Of a DNA stretch of 64,000 nucleotides, positions 19,852 to 31,700 are shown one piece after another. The stretch comes from Metallosphaera sedula DSM 5348 (GTDB taxonomy: Archaea; Thermoproteota; Thermoprotei_A; Sulfolobales; Sulfolobaceae), in the NCBI RefSeq assembly GCF_000016605.1, contig NC_009440.1, positions 1 through 64,000 of the forward strand, given 5' to 3'. A model generated the notes under the pieces. The model was not told the DNA's origin. It saw nothing but the letters and a program-made list of their open reading frames with translations, and made no database searches. Each line of letters opens with the position of its first letter. The stretch's first letter is position 1. The position numbers were made by a program, and so were the translations under genes.

Positions 19852-20472
19852 CTACTTCTTGTAGATTAAGACTATTTCTTCTCCACACTGGCATCTATAT
19901 GCTGAATGTAGCTTAAGAGTAGGTGACATGGATCCTGGAAAACCATCTCCATCAAAGATAGAGGTGCCGGAACCAAATACTCTTGGAGAAACAGTTACCC
20001 TGACCTCATCTACGCATCCTTCTTTCATGAGTGACCAATTCAGTTTCCCTCCACCCTCAACCATTACCGTTCTCACTGAAAACGTTTTATAAAGATCAGC
20101 CATTGCATCACATAGAGTCGAAAACGTTCTAACGTATACACCCTTTTTTGTCAGCTCTTTTAGGGAATCGCTAAGATTCCTGGTGTAAACTACTGTGGAT
20201 GGGGGAATATTGAATATTTTCAATCCAGGATCCAAATCCCCGCTGTTAGTTACGATAACCCTGATAGGATTTTTCCCCGTGTAGTATTTTAGAGTCAGGC
20301 GTGGATTATCCACCCTAGCAGTTCTGGCTCCTATCATCACAGCATCTACTTGCGCTCTTAACATATGTTGCCTGATCTTGTCATACCTACAGCTGAGTTC
20401 GCTGAACGAATCCTTAGCTGCAATCTTACCATCAATTGTCATCGTGCTAGAGATAATTATGTAAGGTCTCAT
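19852..20472 (-). CDS. arfC: Diaminoribosylamino-pyrimidinone phosphate reductase
   Basis: About 206 residues of the RibD C-terminal/Rib7 reductase family, which uses NAD(P)H to reduce 2,5-diamino-6-ribosylamino-4(3H)-pyrimidinone 5'-phosphate in archaeal riboflavin and F420 synthesis. Motifs: STMTIDGKIA, VMIGARTARVDNPRLT, VVMVEGGGKLN-like VMVEGGGKLNWSLM, and SPRVFGSG. It is separated from the main riboflavin operon at 42768-46110 by 22 kb and is last in an operon with three unusual genes. Confidence 0.9.
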   Translation of the reverse strand: MRPYIIISSTMTIDGKIAAKDSFSELSCRYDKIRQHMLRAQVDAVMIGARTARVDNPRLTLKYYTGKNPIRVIVTNSGDLDPGLKIFNIPPSTVVYTRNLSDSLKELTKKGVYVRTFSTLCDAMADLYKTFSVRTVMVEGGGKLNWSLMKEGCVDEVRVTVSPRVFGSGTSIFDGDGFPGSMSPTLKLHSAYRCQCGEEIVLIYKK

Positions 20473-20473
20473 C

Positions 20474-20638
20474 TCATCGAATTACGGGCTTTAGGCTATA
20501 AAACCAAACTCTCAGATCGCATTTAGATCTCTTTTCGCAATTTACACAGCATTCATGGCACACATTGATATTCCTTACACCGCAGAACTTGACTATTCTG
20601 GGCCTAAAGCAAGATCCACAATTTTCCTCGTATACCAT
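20474..20638 (-). CDS. Small cysteine-rich zinc-finger-like protein
   Basis: About 54 residues from ATG 20638 with eight cysteines in the first 40 residues (7, 10, 19, 27, 30, 31, 34, 40), enough for two four-Cys metal sites. The basic C-terminus ends in LKPVIR. No known family recognised. It is 1 bp from both neighbours, between a metallo-beta-lactamase-like gene and arfC, strongly suggesting co-translation. An in-frame start at 20659 would add seven residues overlapping the upstream gene. Zinc or Fe-S binding is inferred. Confidence 0.65.
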   Translation of the reverse strand: MVYEENCGSCFRPRIVKFCGVRNINVCHECCVNCEKRSKCDLRVWFYSLKPVIR

Positions 20639-20639
20639 T

Positions 20640-21164
20640 TTAGTACCTCTTGTATTCATATAAGCCGAAAATATATTTAATCTTGGGGTCGAATGGGGTC
20701 AACCTTGAAGCCCCAACGAAGAGGCTATCGTTGTTCCTCAAAATAATCGAACCTTGTGTAGGCGAACTGGATCTAATTATTTCAAGGTTTCCTAAGCGAG
20801 TCTTCTTTTCCCTTATTACCATAAAAGGTGAAGTGGCTGGATATTCTTCTTTAGCGCAACTTCCCATCCTTAGCCCTGTCGAATCCCTCTCGTGAATAAT
20901 TATTCTAGCGTTTATCATGTCAACTAGAAATTTTGCACCAGCAGCAGCGTCCCTTAAGCAACTAGTCAAAATCACATTCATGGATTTAGTTTTTTCCTTG
21001 GCTATCTCCAGGACATTTCTTAGTAATTCAGTTGGCTGTTCATTCCCACCCGTGTCAACTAGGTAGAACGTATCTTCACTTTCAATTAAATAAGAGTTTG
21101 CTAGATACCCATACGTCTTACCAGCTACCATGTAAACTCCCTTAGCTATCCTGGCAATACTCAA
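20640..21164 (-). CDS. Metallo-beta-lactamase-like protein lacking metal ligands
   Basis: Protein of 174 residues. The opening IAKGVYMVAG plus NSYLIES and YLVDTGG is the typical start of a metallo-beta-lactamase fold, followed by LTSCLRDAAAGAKFL where active members have THxHxDH-AGA. The histidines are replaced (S68, L70, A73), only D72 remaining, and the later GHTPGS-like position reads SPTQGSI. It is therefore probably catalytically dead or repurposed, for example as a binding or regulatory protein. ATGA overlap with the upstream phosphoribosyltransferase gene. Confidence 0.75.
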   Translation of the reverse strand: MSIARIAKGVYMVAGKTYGYLANSYLIESEDTFYLVDTGGNEQPTELLRNVLEIAKEKTKSMNVILTSCLRDAAAGAKFLVDMINARIIIHERDSTGLRMGSCAKEEYPATSPFMVIREKKTRLGNLEIIRSSSPTQGSIILRNNDSLFVGASRLTPFDPKIKYIFGLYEYKRY

Positions 21165-21868
21165 AGGTCGAATACTACCTCCATCGGAAACTCGTTTACG
21201 GAGTTAATGTTTTCTCTCTTGGCTACAACGATGAGAGCCCCTGCTACTCTACCACCTGCTTTTCTGACAAGTTTTGACGTGGAAAGTAATGTTTTCCCGG
21301 ATCTCATGACATCATCGACTATGAGAACCCTGTCTGATTTAGAAATGAAATCTTTCCTTGCATATATGCTAACAACAACACTATCCGATTCCCTCACACT
21401 CTCTTCCACATATGTCAGATGTATGGAGTCCTTATGTTTCTTAACGATGATTAGCGGTTTATCAAGTATGGTGGCTACGATGGTGGCAAAGGGTATTCCA
21501 TTACTTGCTATACCAACAATCTTTTCTACGTCCTCGAAGCGAGAAACGTGAGTTTCTAGGAGTATCTTTAACATGCTAGGGTAATGAAGGAGCTCAGACG
21601 TATCTATAAAGGAATCTGGAAATTTCCTTATTTTATCCTGAAAAAATCTGTGAAGGAACCCTTTCTGACCTACCTTACTAATCAAGTCTCTTGCCTGTTG
21701 CTCGCTAGGGACCGTAGATCCATTGACATATCTGCATAGGAGGCTCTCCTGTAGTCCCAATAGCCTAGAGAGTTCTTTATAGGTGTACTTGTTTTTTAGT
21801 TCCCTTAGCAGATCTACAGCCAAAAGCCTATCCCTTAGGTCCCTGTCCTTGCTTCCATCGCGAATCAT
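21161..21868 (-). CDS. HTH-phosphoribosyltransferase regulator (GfcR/PyrE-like)
   Basis: About 235 residues. The N-terminal helix-turn-helix (about 25-60: YKELSRLLGLQESLLCRYVNG) is fused to a type I phosphoribosyltransferase domain with the PRPP motif VLIVDDVMRSGKT near 185-197. This architecture matches archaeal orotate phosphoribosyltransferase homologs that act as transcription regulators (GfcR in haloarchaea). It may sense PRPP or a nucleotide/sugar phosphate. Frame also open to a start at 21886; MIRDGSKD at 21868 is more typical. First gene of a four-gene chain ending in arfC. Confidence 0.8.
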   Translation of the reverse strand: MIRDGSKDRDLRDRLLAVDLLRELKNKYTYKELSRLLGLQESLLCRYVNGSTVPSEQQARDLISKVGQKGFLHRFFQDKIRKFPDSFIDTSELLHYPSMLKILLETHVSRFEDVEKIVGIASNGIPFATIVATILDKPLIIVKKHKDSIHLTYVEESVRESDSVVVSIYARKDFISKSDRVLIVDDVMRSGKTLLSTSKLVRKAGGRVAGALIVVAKRENINSVNEFPMEVVFDL

Positions 21869-21946
21869 TAAAATATCCCCTTCCAATTCTTGTTACAGAT
21901 GATTGAGATCTTAAGTGCTGATCAAATGATGTAAAAAAATCACTGA

Positions 21947-23374
21947 TTAAATGCCTAGCTTTCTTTTGATGATGTCATTGACTAGCTTAGGGTCTGCTCT
22001 CTTTCCTGTTTTCTTCATTACTATTCCTACGAGGTAATTGGCGACCTTAGGATCCTTCTTAACCTTCTGAAGTAGCTCGGGCTCATTCCTCAGTGCTTCG
22101 TCGACTATCCCCTCTATTAATTTTTCATCTGACACTGTAGTCAGACCCATCGCCGTTACTATATCGCTGGGCATCTTACCCTCGGTGATTATAATGGGCA
22201 ATATCTCCTTAACGATCTTTATCGTTATGGTACCCTTATCCATTAACTCTAGCAACTGGCTCAGGTGTTGTGGTGTGGCCTTAGAATCTGTTATCTTCAT
22301 GTTTTTGTCGTTTATCCATCTGAGGTAATCGTTGATTATTAAGTTGGATAATTTCTCGTAGTTATTGTAATTCTTGGCAGTCGCCTCAAATAGGTCAGCC
22401 AGGGCCTTGTCCATCACTAGAACTGTAGCATTATACCTACTTATTCCATATTGTTTTATCATTCTCTCTATCCTAGCATCCGGAAGCTCTGGTAGGTTTT
22501 CCCTAATCTTCCTGATAAGATCGGAGGAGATCTCATAAGGAGGAAGGTCTGGGTCTGGAAAATACCTATAATCTTCATCGGTCTCCTTTGCCCTAGACGA
22601 GACTGTAACCTTCCTGGCAGAATCCCAGTGCCTAGTTTCTCTCGGCACCTTTTGCCCCTGTAATATAGCTGCCCTCTGTCTGGCTACCTCATACTCTATT
22701 GCTTCCTTAACGTCCTTGGGGGATCCAACGTTCTTGACTTCAACTCTCTCTCCCCCCTCCACAGAGATGTTTACGTCAGCTCTCATGGAACCTTCAATCT
22801 CACAATCGCACACTCCTAAGTGTTCCAATATAGACTTTAGCTTGTCCAAGAATAATTTGGCTTCCTTAGAGTTTTCTAGGTCAGGCTCCGTAACTATTTC
22901 TAGCATTCCCATTCCAGACCTGTTGTAGTCCAGGAGAGTATATGTACTGGTTAACATGGATCCTGTGGGATAGATAGTCTTAGCTGGATCTTCTTCTATA
23001 TTTATCCTTCTAATTCTAATAATTTTTTCACCAAGAGCGATCTTACCATTTCTCGCAATAGCCATACTTCCTGGCCCATCATACTGAGAAATTTGATAAT
23101 TTTTTGCCATATCAGGATAGAAATAATGCTTCCTAGTAAAAGTCAGATACTTGGGATACTCGCATTCCAAGGCTATAGCGACCATCAAGGCCTTGTTTAG
23201 GGCCTCTTCATTTAGTACTGGTATGGCACCGGGAAGACCTAGGCAAACTGGGCACAAATCCGTGTTGGGATCCAGATTCACGTAATCCGCGGGGCAAGGG
23301 CAGAAAAGTTTCGTTTTCAGGGAAGTCAAGTGGACGTGAACTTCCAGACCTATTCTAGCCTTAGGTTCGCTCAT
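21947..23374 (-). CDS. gatB: Aspartyl/glutamyl-tRNA amidotransferase subunit B
   Basis: Protein of 475 residues, the tRNA-binding and kinase subunit of GatCAB that converts Asp-tRNA-Asn or Glu-tRNA-Gln to the amide form. Conserved blocks: GLEVHVHL, zinc-binding CPC...CPVCLGLPG, FYPDMAKNYQISQYDGP and DYNRSGMGMLEIVTEPD. The C-terminal YqeY-like tail domain is complete. gatA and gatC are not in the window. It follows cdd by 2 bp. The TTG tRNA-Gln gene at 54195 would be a plausible partner if Gln-tRNA is made indirectly. Confidence 0.95.
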   Translation of the reverse strand: MSEPKARIGLEVHVHLTSLKTKLFCPCPADYVNLDPNTDLCPVCLGLPGAIPVLNEEALNKALMVAIALECEYPKYLTFTRKHYFYPDMAKNYQISQYDGPGSMAIARNGKIALGEKIIRIRRINIEEDPAKTIYPTGSMLTSTYTLLDYNRSGMGMLEIVTEPDLENSKEAKLFLDKLKSILEHLGVCDCEIEGSMRADVNISVEGGERVEVKNVGSPKDVKEAIEYEVARQRAAILQGQKVPRETRHWDSARKVTVSSRAKETDEDYRYFPDPDLPPYEISSDLIRKIRENLPELPDARIERMIKQYGISRYNATVLVMDKALADLFEATAKNYNNYEKLSNLIINDYLRWINDKNMKITDSKATPQHLSQLLELMDKGTITIKIVKEILPIIITEGKMPSDIVTAMGLTTVSDEKLIEGIVDEALRNEPELLQKVKKDPKVANYLVGIVMKKTGKRADPKLVNDIIKRKLGI

Positions 23375-23376
23375 CC

Positions 23377-24650
<1,274 letters not shown>

Positions 24651-24683
24651 GTTTTCTTACCTTGTATAAGCTCACAGCAATTC

Positions 24684-24691
24684 ACTTATAT
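24684..24691 (+). promoter_or_regulatory. TATA box of the rpl24e-ndk unit
   Basis: CTTATATA begins 40 bases before ATG 24724, leaving a leader of about ten bases with a purine-rich AAGGTAGATCAAG before the start. Confidence 0.5.
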
Positions 24692-24723
24692 ACTTCACTC
24701 ATATTGAGATAAGGTAGATCAAG

Positions 24724-24909
24724 ATGGTAGTTTCCCACAAGTGCAGTTTCTGTGGAGGAGATATACCGCCAGCCACTGGCATGATGCATGTGAGAAATGA
24801 CGGTACGATTCTTTGGTTCTGCTCAAACAAATGCAGGAAATATATGCTAAAGTATCATAAGGATGCTAAAAAACTGAAGTGGACAACCTCCTACTCGAGG
24901 GTAAGATAA
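24724..24909 (+). CDS. rpl24e: 50S ribosomal protein L24e
   Basis: Protein of 61 residues with the four-cysteine zinc site CSFCGGDI...CSNKC and the following RKYMLKYH segment, diagnostic of L24e. Followed by ndk with no gap other than one base, a common archaeal arrangement. Confidence 0.97.
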   Translation: MVVSHKCSFCGGDIPPATGMMHVRNDGTILWFCSNKCRKYMLKYHKDAKKLKWTTSYSRVR

Positions 24910-24910
24910 A

Positions 24911-25333
24911 TTGGCTACCCAGAAGACCTTTGTAATGATAAAGCCTGACGGTGTTAGAAGGAAACTCATAGGAGAGATAGTAGGAAGGATAGAGAGGAAA
25001 GGGCTACGAATAGCCGCAATGAAGATGGTCAAGATTGATAGGGAAACAGCTAACAAGTTATACGAGGAACATATAGGGAAGTCATTCTTCAACGAGCTTG
25101 TAAGCTATATTACTTCAGGTCCAGTAGTTTGTATGGTAGTGGAAGGAGACGAGGCTGTTAGGGTCATGCGTACTCTCATAGGAGCCACCGATCCCAAGGA
25201 AGCCTCACCTGGTACCATTAGGGGGGACCTTGCTCTATCAAAGGCTGAAAACGTTATACATGCCTCAGACGCAGAAGAGAAAGCTAAGAGGGAGATGTCA
25301 CTTTTCTTCTCTCCAAACGAGATCACTGAATGA
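24911..25333 (+). CDS. ndk: Nucleoside diphosphate kinase
   Basis: Protein of 140 residues with [12 protein letters not shown] at the N-terminus and the catalytic histidine in [15 protein letters not shown]. Transfers the gamma phosphate between nucleoside triphosphates and diphosphates. The start is TTG at 24911, one base after the rpl24e stop. The 3' end overlaps convergent infB by 11 bp. Confidence 0.96.
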   Translation: MATQKTFVMIKPDGVRRKLIGEIVGRIERKGLRIAAMKMVKIDRETANKLYEEHIGKSFFNELVSYITSGPVVCMVVEGDEAVRVMRTLIGATDPKEASPGTIRGDLALSKAENVIHASDAEEKAKREMSLFFSPNEITE

Positions 25334-27116
25334 AAATACCATAGAGGGGATTCTCGGCCTTTTTTATCTTTATTAGCTCCTTGATTACCTCCATCATATC
25401 CTCTGTGATCGAGTCCTTATAATTCTTGAAGAGGATCTCTAAGTCCTCTTGAGGAACATCGGTGTACAGAACGTCTCCCTCCTGGACCTGTCTACCTATC
25501 ATAATGTTTCCTTTTATTGACATGGAAACCTCCATCCCCTTTGTGGCTCTCTCAATGTTTTTCTTATTATCCTGAATAGCTAAGACCTCTCCCACTCTCT
25601 GTCCATCCTCTCTTATCAAGGGATACTTTGGCCTCACTACGCCTCCTAAAACTTCTACACCTACTATAGCCGGATCACTTCTTCTAAAAACATATCCCGG
25701 TAAGATCTTGATCTTTCCTGGTAACACAAGGGAATCCAGGGTCCTCCTTTTTCTCCTCTCCCTGAGATCTTCAATGTATTTGATAGTGTCGTCTATCAAC
25801 TGGTAGATTATATCGTTGTAAATTATCTTAACCTTAGATGTGTCTAATCCTGGGATGGGTTTTACTCTGAAGGCTGCAATTATTCCGTACTCCTCAACCT
25901 CCTTGGCTGAGAGCTCAGCCTCGATCAAATCCCTCTTAGTGATTGGGCCTATATCAGCCACTCTTACTGGAATTCCTATTTTTTCGAATCCTGCGACCAA
26001 GGACTCCAGTGATCCTAAGCTATCTGCCTTTACCACTATACCTGTGGAGTTTTTAGAAAACCTCACCTTAGATAGCTCCTCTTCAATAAGTTTTCTAGCT
26101 TCCTGAAGTTTGGCCTCATCGTTAGCCACGTATAGGGGGGATCCTGCAAGAGCCTCCTCAAGGCCCGGTGCTGAGATTTTAACTCCTGCTGCCGCGGATA
26201 TTTCATCTATGCTCCTATAACCTGATCTAGTCATTCTCATATCCTGTAGGGGTGCAGGTAGTAGGATGTTCCTAATTTTAGTGACTATTACTCCGTTTAT
26301 TCCGCCCAGAACTATCGTGTCACTTTTTCTTAGTATCCCATCATAGATTATCACATCGATAGTATGTCCTAACCCTTGCTCCTCCTTGACCTCGAGAATT
26401 ACCCCTTTAGCAGGTCCTTCCACTGCCCTTAGTCTTGTCTTAAGATATTGCTGTGTCAGACCCGCTAAAAGCGCCAGCAATTCAGGTAAGCCTTCACCAG
26501 TCTTCCCAGAAACTGGAACAATGGATACGTAACGTGTGAAGTCCCTTACTCGGTCAAATCTCTCTGCGTTAAAGCCCATTTCTGCCAACTGCATTACCAG
26601 TTTGTATACATAATTATCTAGGGCTTTCTGAACACTCTGTGATTGAGATCTAAAGGATTTTGTAAACGTTTCGTTCTCTATGGGCCTCCATCCAGGTATC
26701 CTGTCTATTTTATTGGCAGCGACTAGGAAGGGTACCTTCTTATCTTTTAAGATCTCAATAGATTCTATGGTCTGTTTCTGAAATCCTTCTGTTATGTCTA
26801 CCACTAGAATTGCAATATCAGCTACGCTTCCACCTCTCCTCCTTAAATTTGAGAAAAGCTCATGACCTGGAGTGTCTATGAAAAGCAATCCAGGAATCTC
26901 AAGCTTCACGGGGATTATACCTTTTAAGGGTTGAGCAACTTTTTCGATAACGCTGCTTGGGACGAAACTAGCCCCAACCTCCTGGGTCATTTCGCCTGGT
27001 TCCTTCTTAACAACTGCAGTTCCCCTAATCTTGTCCAAAAGGGTAGTCTTACCGTGATCAACATGACCTAATACCACGACAATTGGCTGTCTAAGTCTCA
27101 CTTCTGTCTTTGACAA
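25323..27116 (-). CDS. infB: Translation initiation factor aIF5B
   Basis: GTPase of 597 residues, archaeal homolog of eIF5B/IF2, that promotes subunit joining. G1 is GHVDHGKT at 17-24, G3 DTPGHE, and G4 NKIDRIPGW; domains II-IV follow, with a complete C-terminus. Length is normal for the archaeal form lacking the long bacterial N-terminal extension. Divergent from the malic enzyme gene with an 83-bp spacer. Confidence 0.97.
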   Translation of the reverse strand: MSKTEVRLRQPIVVVLGHVDHGKTTLLDKIRGTAVVKKEPGEMTQEVGASFVPSSVIEKVAQPLKGIIPVKLEIPGLLFIDTPGHELFSNLRRRGGSVADIAILVVDITEGFQKQTIESIEILKDKKVPFLVAANKIDRIPGWRPIENETFTKSFRSQSQSVQKALDNYVYKLVMQLAEMGFNAERFDRVRDFTRYVSIVPVSGKTGEGLPELLALLAGLTQQYLKTRLRAVEGPAKGVILEVKEEQGLGHTIDVIIYDGILRKSDTIVLGGINGVIVTKIRNILLPAPLQDMRMTRSGYRSIDEISAAAGVKISAPGLEEALAGSPLYVANDEAKLQEARKLIEEELSKVRFSKNSTGIVVKADSLGSLESLVAGFEKIGIPVRVADIGPITKRDLIEAELSAKEVEEYGIIAAFRVKPIPGLDTSKVKIIYNDIIYQLIDDTIKYIEDLRERRKRRTLDSLVLPGKIKILPGYVFRRSDPAIVGVEVLGGVVRPKYPLIREDGQRVGEVLAIQDNKKNIERATKGMEVSMSIKGNIMIGRQVQEGDVLYTDVPQEDLEILFKNYKDSITEDMMEVIKELIKIKKAENPLYGIFIQ

Positions 27117-27199
27117 ACAGAATCACCGAACCTGAATGATATGATGGAGCTTTGTTTATTATTTTTAAGTAAGTACGGTTTTTCCTTTGATTGAGAAAA

Positions 27200-28486
27200 A
27201 TGGTCGTAACTGATTTCGAGAGTATGGCTTTGGACGTTGCAGTGAGATACAAAGGGAAAATCCAGGTAATGCCTAAGGTTCCTGTGAACTCCCTGAACGA
27301 TTTCTCTATACTTTATACTCCCGGGGTGGCGGCCGTTTCTCAGGCTATACACAAGAATAGAGAGCTATCATTTCATTATACATATAGGTGGAATGCTATC
27401 GCAGTGGTCACAGATGGATCCAGGGTACTGGGTTTAGGGGATATTGGTCCTGAGGCTGCCATGCCAGTCATGGAAGGTAAAGCACTCATCTTCAAGTTTC
27501 TAGGTGGGGTAGATGCTATACCCCTTCCCTTAGGGACAAAGGACGCAGACAAGATAGTGGAGACAGTTAAGTTATTGGAACCTGCATTCGGAGGAATCAA
27601 CCTTGAGGACATAGAATCCCCTAAGTGCTTCTACGTTCTTGAGAGACTCAAGAGCATTATGGAGATCCCTGTTTGGCATGACGATCAGCAAGGTACTGCA
27701 GGCGCTACCTTGGCGGGATTGATTACAGCCCTTGAAATAACTGGGAAGAACCCTAAGAACATCAAGATTGTTCTCTTTGGTACAGGTGCAGCTAACATAG
27801 CTACCGCGCGATTGCTTGGAAAATTTGGAATTCCTCTAAAAAACATAGTTCTTGTAGATTCCGCAGGAGTCATATACAGGGGGAGACAGGACGAGGAAAG
27901 AATGAAAACAGAAAATCCCTGGAAGTACGAGTTACTTAGGGAAACCAATGGAGAAAATGTGACCACTATAGAGGATGCCTTCAAGGGAGCTGACGTTGTG
28001 ATAGCGGCCTCAAAGCAGGGACCAGATGTGATTAAGAAGAGTTGGATAAAGCTCATGAATACTGACCCCATAGTATTTGCTCTAGCTAATCCAACACCTG
28101 AAATATGGCCAGAGGAGGCAAAGGAAGCCGGAGCTAAAATTGTGGCGACTGGAAGAAGTGATTTCCCGAACCAAGTCAATAACTCCCTCATTTTCCCAGG
28201 TGTTTTCAGGGGTTCCCTAGATGTTAGGGCCAAGGCGATAACGGACGAGATGGTGATTGATGCAGCAAGGGAGCTGGCCAGTCACGTAAGGGAGAAAGGA
28301 GCAACGCCTGACTATATAATTCCCAAGATGACGGAGTGGGAAATATATCCTCGTGTAGCGGCAGCCGTGGGTGTAAGGGCCATACAGCAGAACGTCGCTA
28401 GAGTGTCTAGAAATTATAATGAACTATTTGACAACGCTAAGACCTTGATCGAGAAGGCAAGAACCCAGTTAAGATCTATAGCTTAA
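27200..28486 (+). CDS. Malic enzyme (NAD(P)-dependent)
   Basis: About 428 residues. Oxidative decarboxylation of malate to pyruvate and CO2. Conserved YTPGVAAVS, GDIGPEAAMPVMEGKALIFK and WHDDQQGTAGATLAG cover the malate/metal sites; FGTGAANIATARLLG is the nucleotide-binding Rossmann loop and FALANPTPEIWPEEA is also typical. No C-terminal phosphotransacetylase-like domain, so the short archaeal/bacterial form. ATG 27200 is preferred over TTG 27191. Cofactor preference cannot be read from the sequence. Confidence 0.94.
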   Translation: MVVTDFESMALDVAVRYKGKIQVMPKVPVNSLNDFSILYTPGVAAVSQAIHKNRELSFHYTYRWNAIAVVTDGSRVLGLGDIGPEAAMPVMEGKALIFKFLGGVDAIPLPLGTKDADKIVETVKLLEPAFGGINLEDIESPKCFYVLERLKSIMEIPVWHDDQQGTAGATLAGLITALEITGKNPKNIKIVLFGTGAANIATARLLGKFGIPLKNIVLVDSAGVIYRGRQDEERMKTENPWKYELLRETNGENVTTIEDAFKGADVVIAASKQGPDVIKKSWIKLMNTDPIVFALANPTPEIWPEEAKEAGAKIVATGRSDFPNQVNNSLIFPGVFRGSLDVRAKAITDEMVIDAARELASHVREKGATPDYIIPKMTEWEIYPRVAAAVGVRAIQQNVARVSRNYNELFDNAKTLIEKARTQLRSIA

Positions 28487-28541
28487 ATTTTTATAACTAT
28501 ATACACTATGAACCTTTGCCTAGTATACTAGGGTGTAGGTT
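28487..28541 (+). promoter_or_regulatory. Promoter and palindromic leader of the RNA polymerase operon
   Basis: An AT-rich TATA-like ATTTTTATAAC lies at 28487-28497. A perfect 14-bp palindrome CCTAGTATACTAGG at 28519-28532 lies near the expected transcription start, 9 bases before the rpoH ATG. It is a candidate operator or leader hairpin. Confidence 0.55.
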
Positions 28542-28793
28542 ATGCGTTCATCTTCTAAAAAGATAGATCCGAGTGTGCATGTGCTTGTTCCTAAACATGA
28601 AGTACTCTCTGTTGAGGAAGCGTTCAAGGTCCTTAAGGAGCTTGGTATTGGGCCTGAGCAACTTCCTTGGATGAGAGCCTCAGATCCTATGGCGAGGACA
28701 ATCAATGCAAAGCCGGGAGATATAGTGAAAATAACCAGGAAAAGTCCCATAGTTGGAGAACTTGTAGTTTATAGGTATGTGGTGAGTGGATAA
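28542..28793 (+). CDS. rpoH: RNA polymerase subunit H (Rpo5)
   Basis: Protein of 83 residues with [33 protein letters not shown] (split here in two blocks) and the C-terminal VVYRYVV-like end typical of RpoH/Rpb5 C-terminal domain. It lies in the jaw of archaeal polymerase. First gene of the rpoH-rpoB-rpoA1-rpoA2 operon, 2 bp before rpoB. Confidence 0.97.
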   Translation: MRSSSKKIDPSVHVLVPKHEVLSVEEAFKVLKELGIGPEQLPWMRASDPMARTINAKPGDIVKITRKSPIVGELVVYRYVVSG

Positions 28794-28795
28794 GC

Positions 28796-31700
28796 ATGCT
28801 TTCAGTTGACGATAGATGGGTAATAGTAGAGGCATACTTTAAGTCCAGAGGGTTAGTAAGACAGCATTTAGACTCATTTAATGATTTTATAAAGAATAAG
28901 CTTCAGGAAATTATAGATGAGCAGGGAGAAATAATCACCGAGATACCTGGTCTAAAGATTAGACTAGGTAAGATAAGGGTAGGAAAACCTAGGGTTAGGG
29001 AAGCAGACAAGGGCGACAAGGAGATAACGCCCATGGAAGCCAGGCTGAGAAACCTGACCTACGCTGCCCCAATTTTCCTAACCATGACACCTGTAGAGAA
29101 CAACATAGAGGGAGATCCCACCGAGGTTCATATAGGCGATATTCCTATTATGCTCAAATCGATAGCTGATCCAACTTCGGAGTTCAGCCAAGACAAACTA
29201 GTGGAAATAGGAGAGGATCCAAAGGACCCAGGTGGATACTTTATCATTAATGGAAGTGAAAGAGTAATCGTAACTCAGGAAGACTTAGCAACAAATAGAG
29301 TTCTGACTGATGTGGGAAAGGCGGGCTCCAATGTTACCCATACAGCTAAAATAATTTCGAGCACCTCTGGGTATAGGGTTCCTATCACCATAGAGAGATT
29401 GAAAGATTCCACAATCCACGTTTCATTCCCTTCAGCGCCCGGTAGAATTCCATTCGCAATATTAATGAGAGCCCTTGGGGTAGAGACCGACGAAGATATT
29501 ACACTGGCAGTGTCCCTTGACCCACAAATACAGAACGAACTTTTACCTTCTTTGGAACAGGCGAGCTCTATTTCTTCAAAGGAAGACGCATTGGACTTCA
29601 TAGGCAACAGGGTAGCTATAGGTCAGAAAAGGGAAATGAGGATACAGAAAGCTGAACAGATTTTAGATAAATATTTCTTACCACATATAGGTACTAATCC
29701 ATCAGATAGAGTAGCCAAGGCTTACTATCTGGCCTTCGCAGTCTCAAAGCTGATCGAGCTTTATCTTGGCAGAAGGGAACCCGACGACAAGGACCATTAT
29801 GCTAACAAGAGGCTGAAATTGGCGGGAGACTTATTCGCTAGTCTCTTTAGAGTAGCGTTTAAGGCCTTTGTTAAGGACCTAGTGTTTCAGCTCGAGAAGT
29901 CAAAGGTTAGGGGAAGAAGGTTAGCCATTAATGCCCTTGTAAGGCCTGACATAATTTCGGAGAGAATTAGGCATGCACTTGCCACAGGAAATTGGGTTGG
30001 AGGAAGAACAGGCGTAAGCCAGCTTTTAGATCGTACCAATTGGTTATCAATGTTAAGCCATCTAAGGAGGGTTGTATCTTCCCTAGCCAGGGGTCAGCCT
30101 AACTTTGAGGCCAGGGATCTACACGGAACCCAATGGGGCAGGATGTGCCCATTCGAGACACCAGAGGGTCCTAACAGCGGTCTTGTGAAGAACATAGCTC
30201 TCCTGGCCCAGATATCAGTTGGAATAAATGAGAAGAGCCTTGAGAGAACTCTTTACAATTTGGGTGTAGTCCCTATAGACGACGCCATAAAGAAGGTTAA
30301 GTCTGAGGAAGGCCAATCTGAGAATTATCAGACCTGGAGCAAGGTAATTCTAAACGGGAGACTAATAGGCTATTATCCTGATGGGCGTGAACTGGCAGAG
30401 AAAATAAGAGAGAGCAGAAGAGAGGGTGAGTTAAGCGATGAGGTTAATGTAAGCTATAACATTACAGAAACCTTTAACGAGGTATACATTAATTCAGATA
30501 GTGGAAGAGTAAGAAGGCCCCTTATCGTTGTTAAGCACGGTAAACCACTTGTGACTAAGGAAGATATAGAGAACCTGAAAAAGGGTAAGATAACCTTTGA
30601 TACCTTAGTTAAAGAGGGGAAAATTGAATTCCTTGATGCAGAGGAAGAAGAGAATGCGTATATAGCTCTTGAGCCAAAGGATGTAACCAAGGACCATACC
30701 CACTTAGAGATATGGGCTCCAGCAATTCTAGGCATAACAGCTTCAATTATTCCATACCCTGAGCACAACCAGTCTCCTAGAAATACCTATCAGTCGGCTA
30801 TGGCAAAGCAGGCCTTAGGACTGTATGCAGCCAATTATCAAATAAGGACAGACACTAGAGCTCATCTCCTTCATTATCCTCAGAAGCCAATAGTCCAAAC
30901 TAGGGCTTTAGAGGCCATAGGATATACGGAGAGACCTGCAGGAAATAATGCGATATTTGCCCTTATGTCCTACACAGGATACAACATGGAAGATGCCGTT
31001 ATCATGAATAAGTCGTCCGTGGATAGAGGGATGTTTAGGTCCACTTTCTTCAGGCTTTACTCCGCCGAGGAAATCAAGTATCCAGGAGGGCAAGAGGATG
31101 AAATCCTTCTTCCCGAGCCCGGCGTAAGGGGATATAAGGGAAAGGATTACTATAGGCTTCTGGAATCTAACGGAATAGTTTCTCCTGAGGTTGACGTTAA
31201 GGGAGGAGATGTATTAATAGGGAAGGTAAGCCCACCAAGGTTCCTTCAGGAATTCAAGGAATTGTCACCTGATCAGGCTAAGCGTGATACGTCGATAATA
31301 ACTAGGCACGGAGAACGTGGTACTGTAGATCTAGTATTGGTGACCGAGACCTCTGAGGGAAATAAGTTAGTAAAGGTGAGAGTTAGGGACCTGAGAATAC
31401 CAGAAATAGGAGACAAATTCGCTACTAGACATGGGCAGAAGGGAGTAATAGGAATGCTAATACCCCAAGTGGACATGCCATATACAACTAGTGGGCTAGT
31501 TCCAGATATAATACTGAATCCTCATGCGCTTCCCTCCAGAATGACTGTAGGTCAGATAATGGAAGCGATAGCAGGAAAGTTCGTAGCAGCCACTGGTAAT
31601 CCTATTGACGCAACACCGTTCTATAATACTCCCATAGAGGAAATTCAGAGGAAGCTTCTGGAACATGGTTATCTAAGCGACGGATCAGAGGTTGTATATG

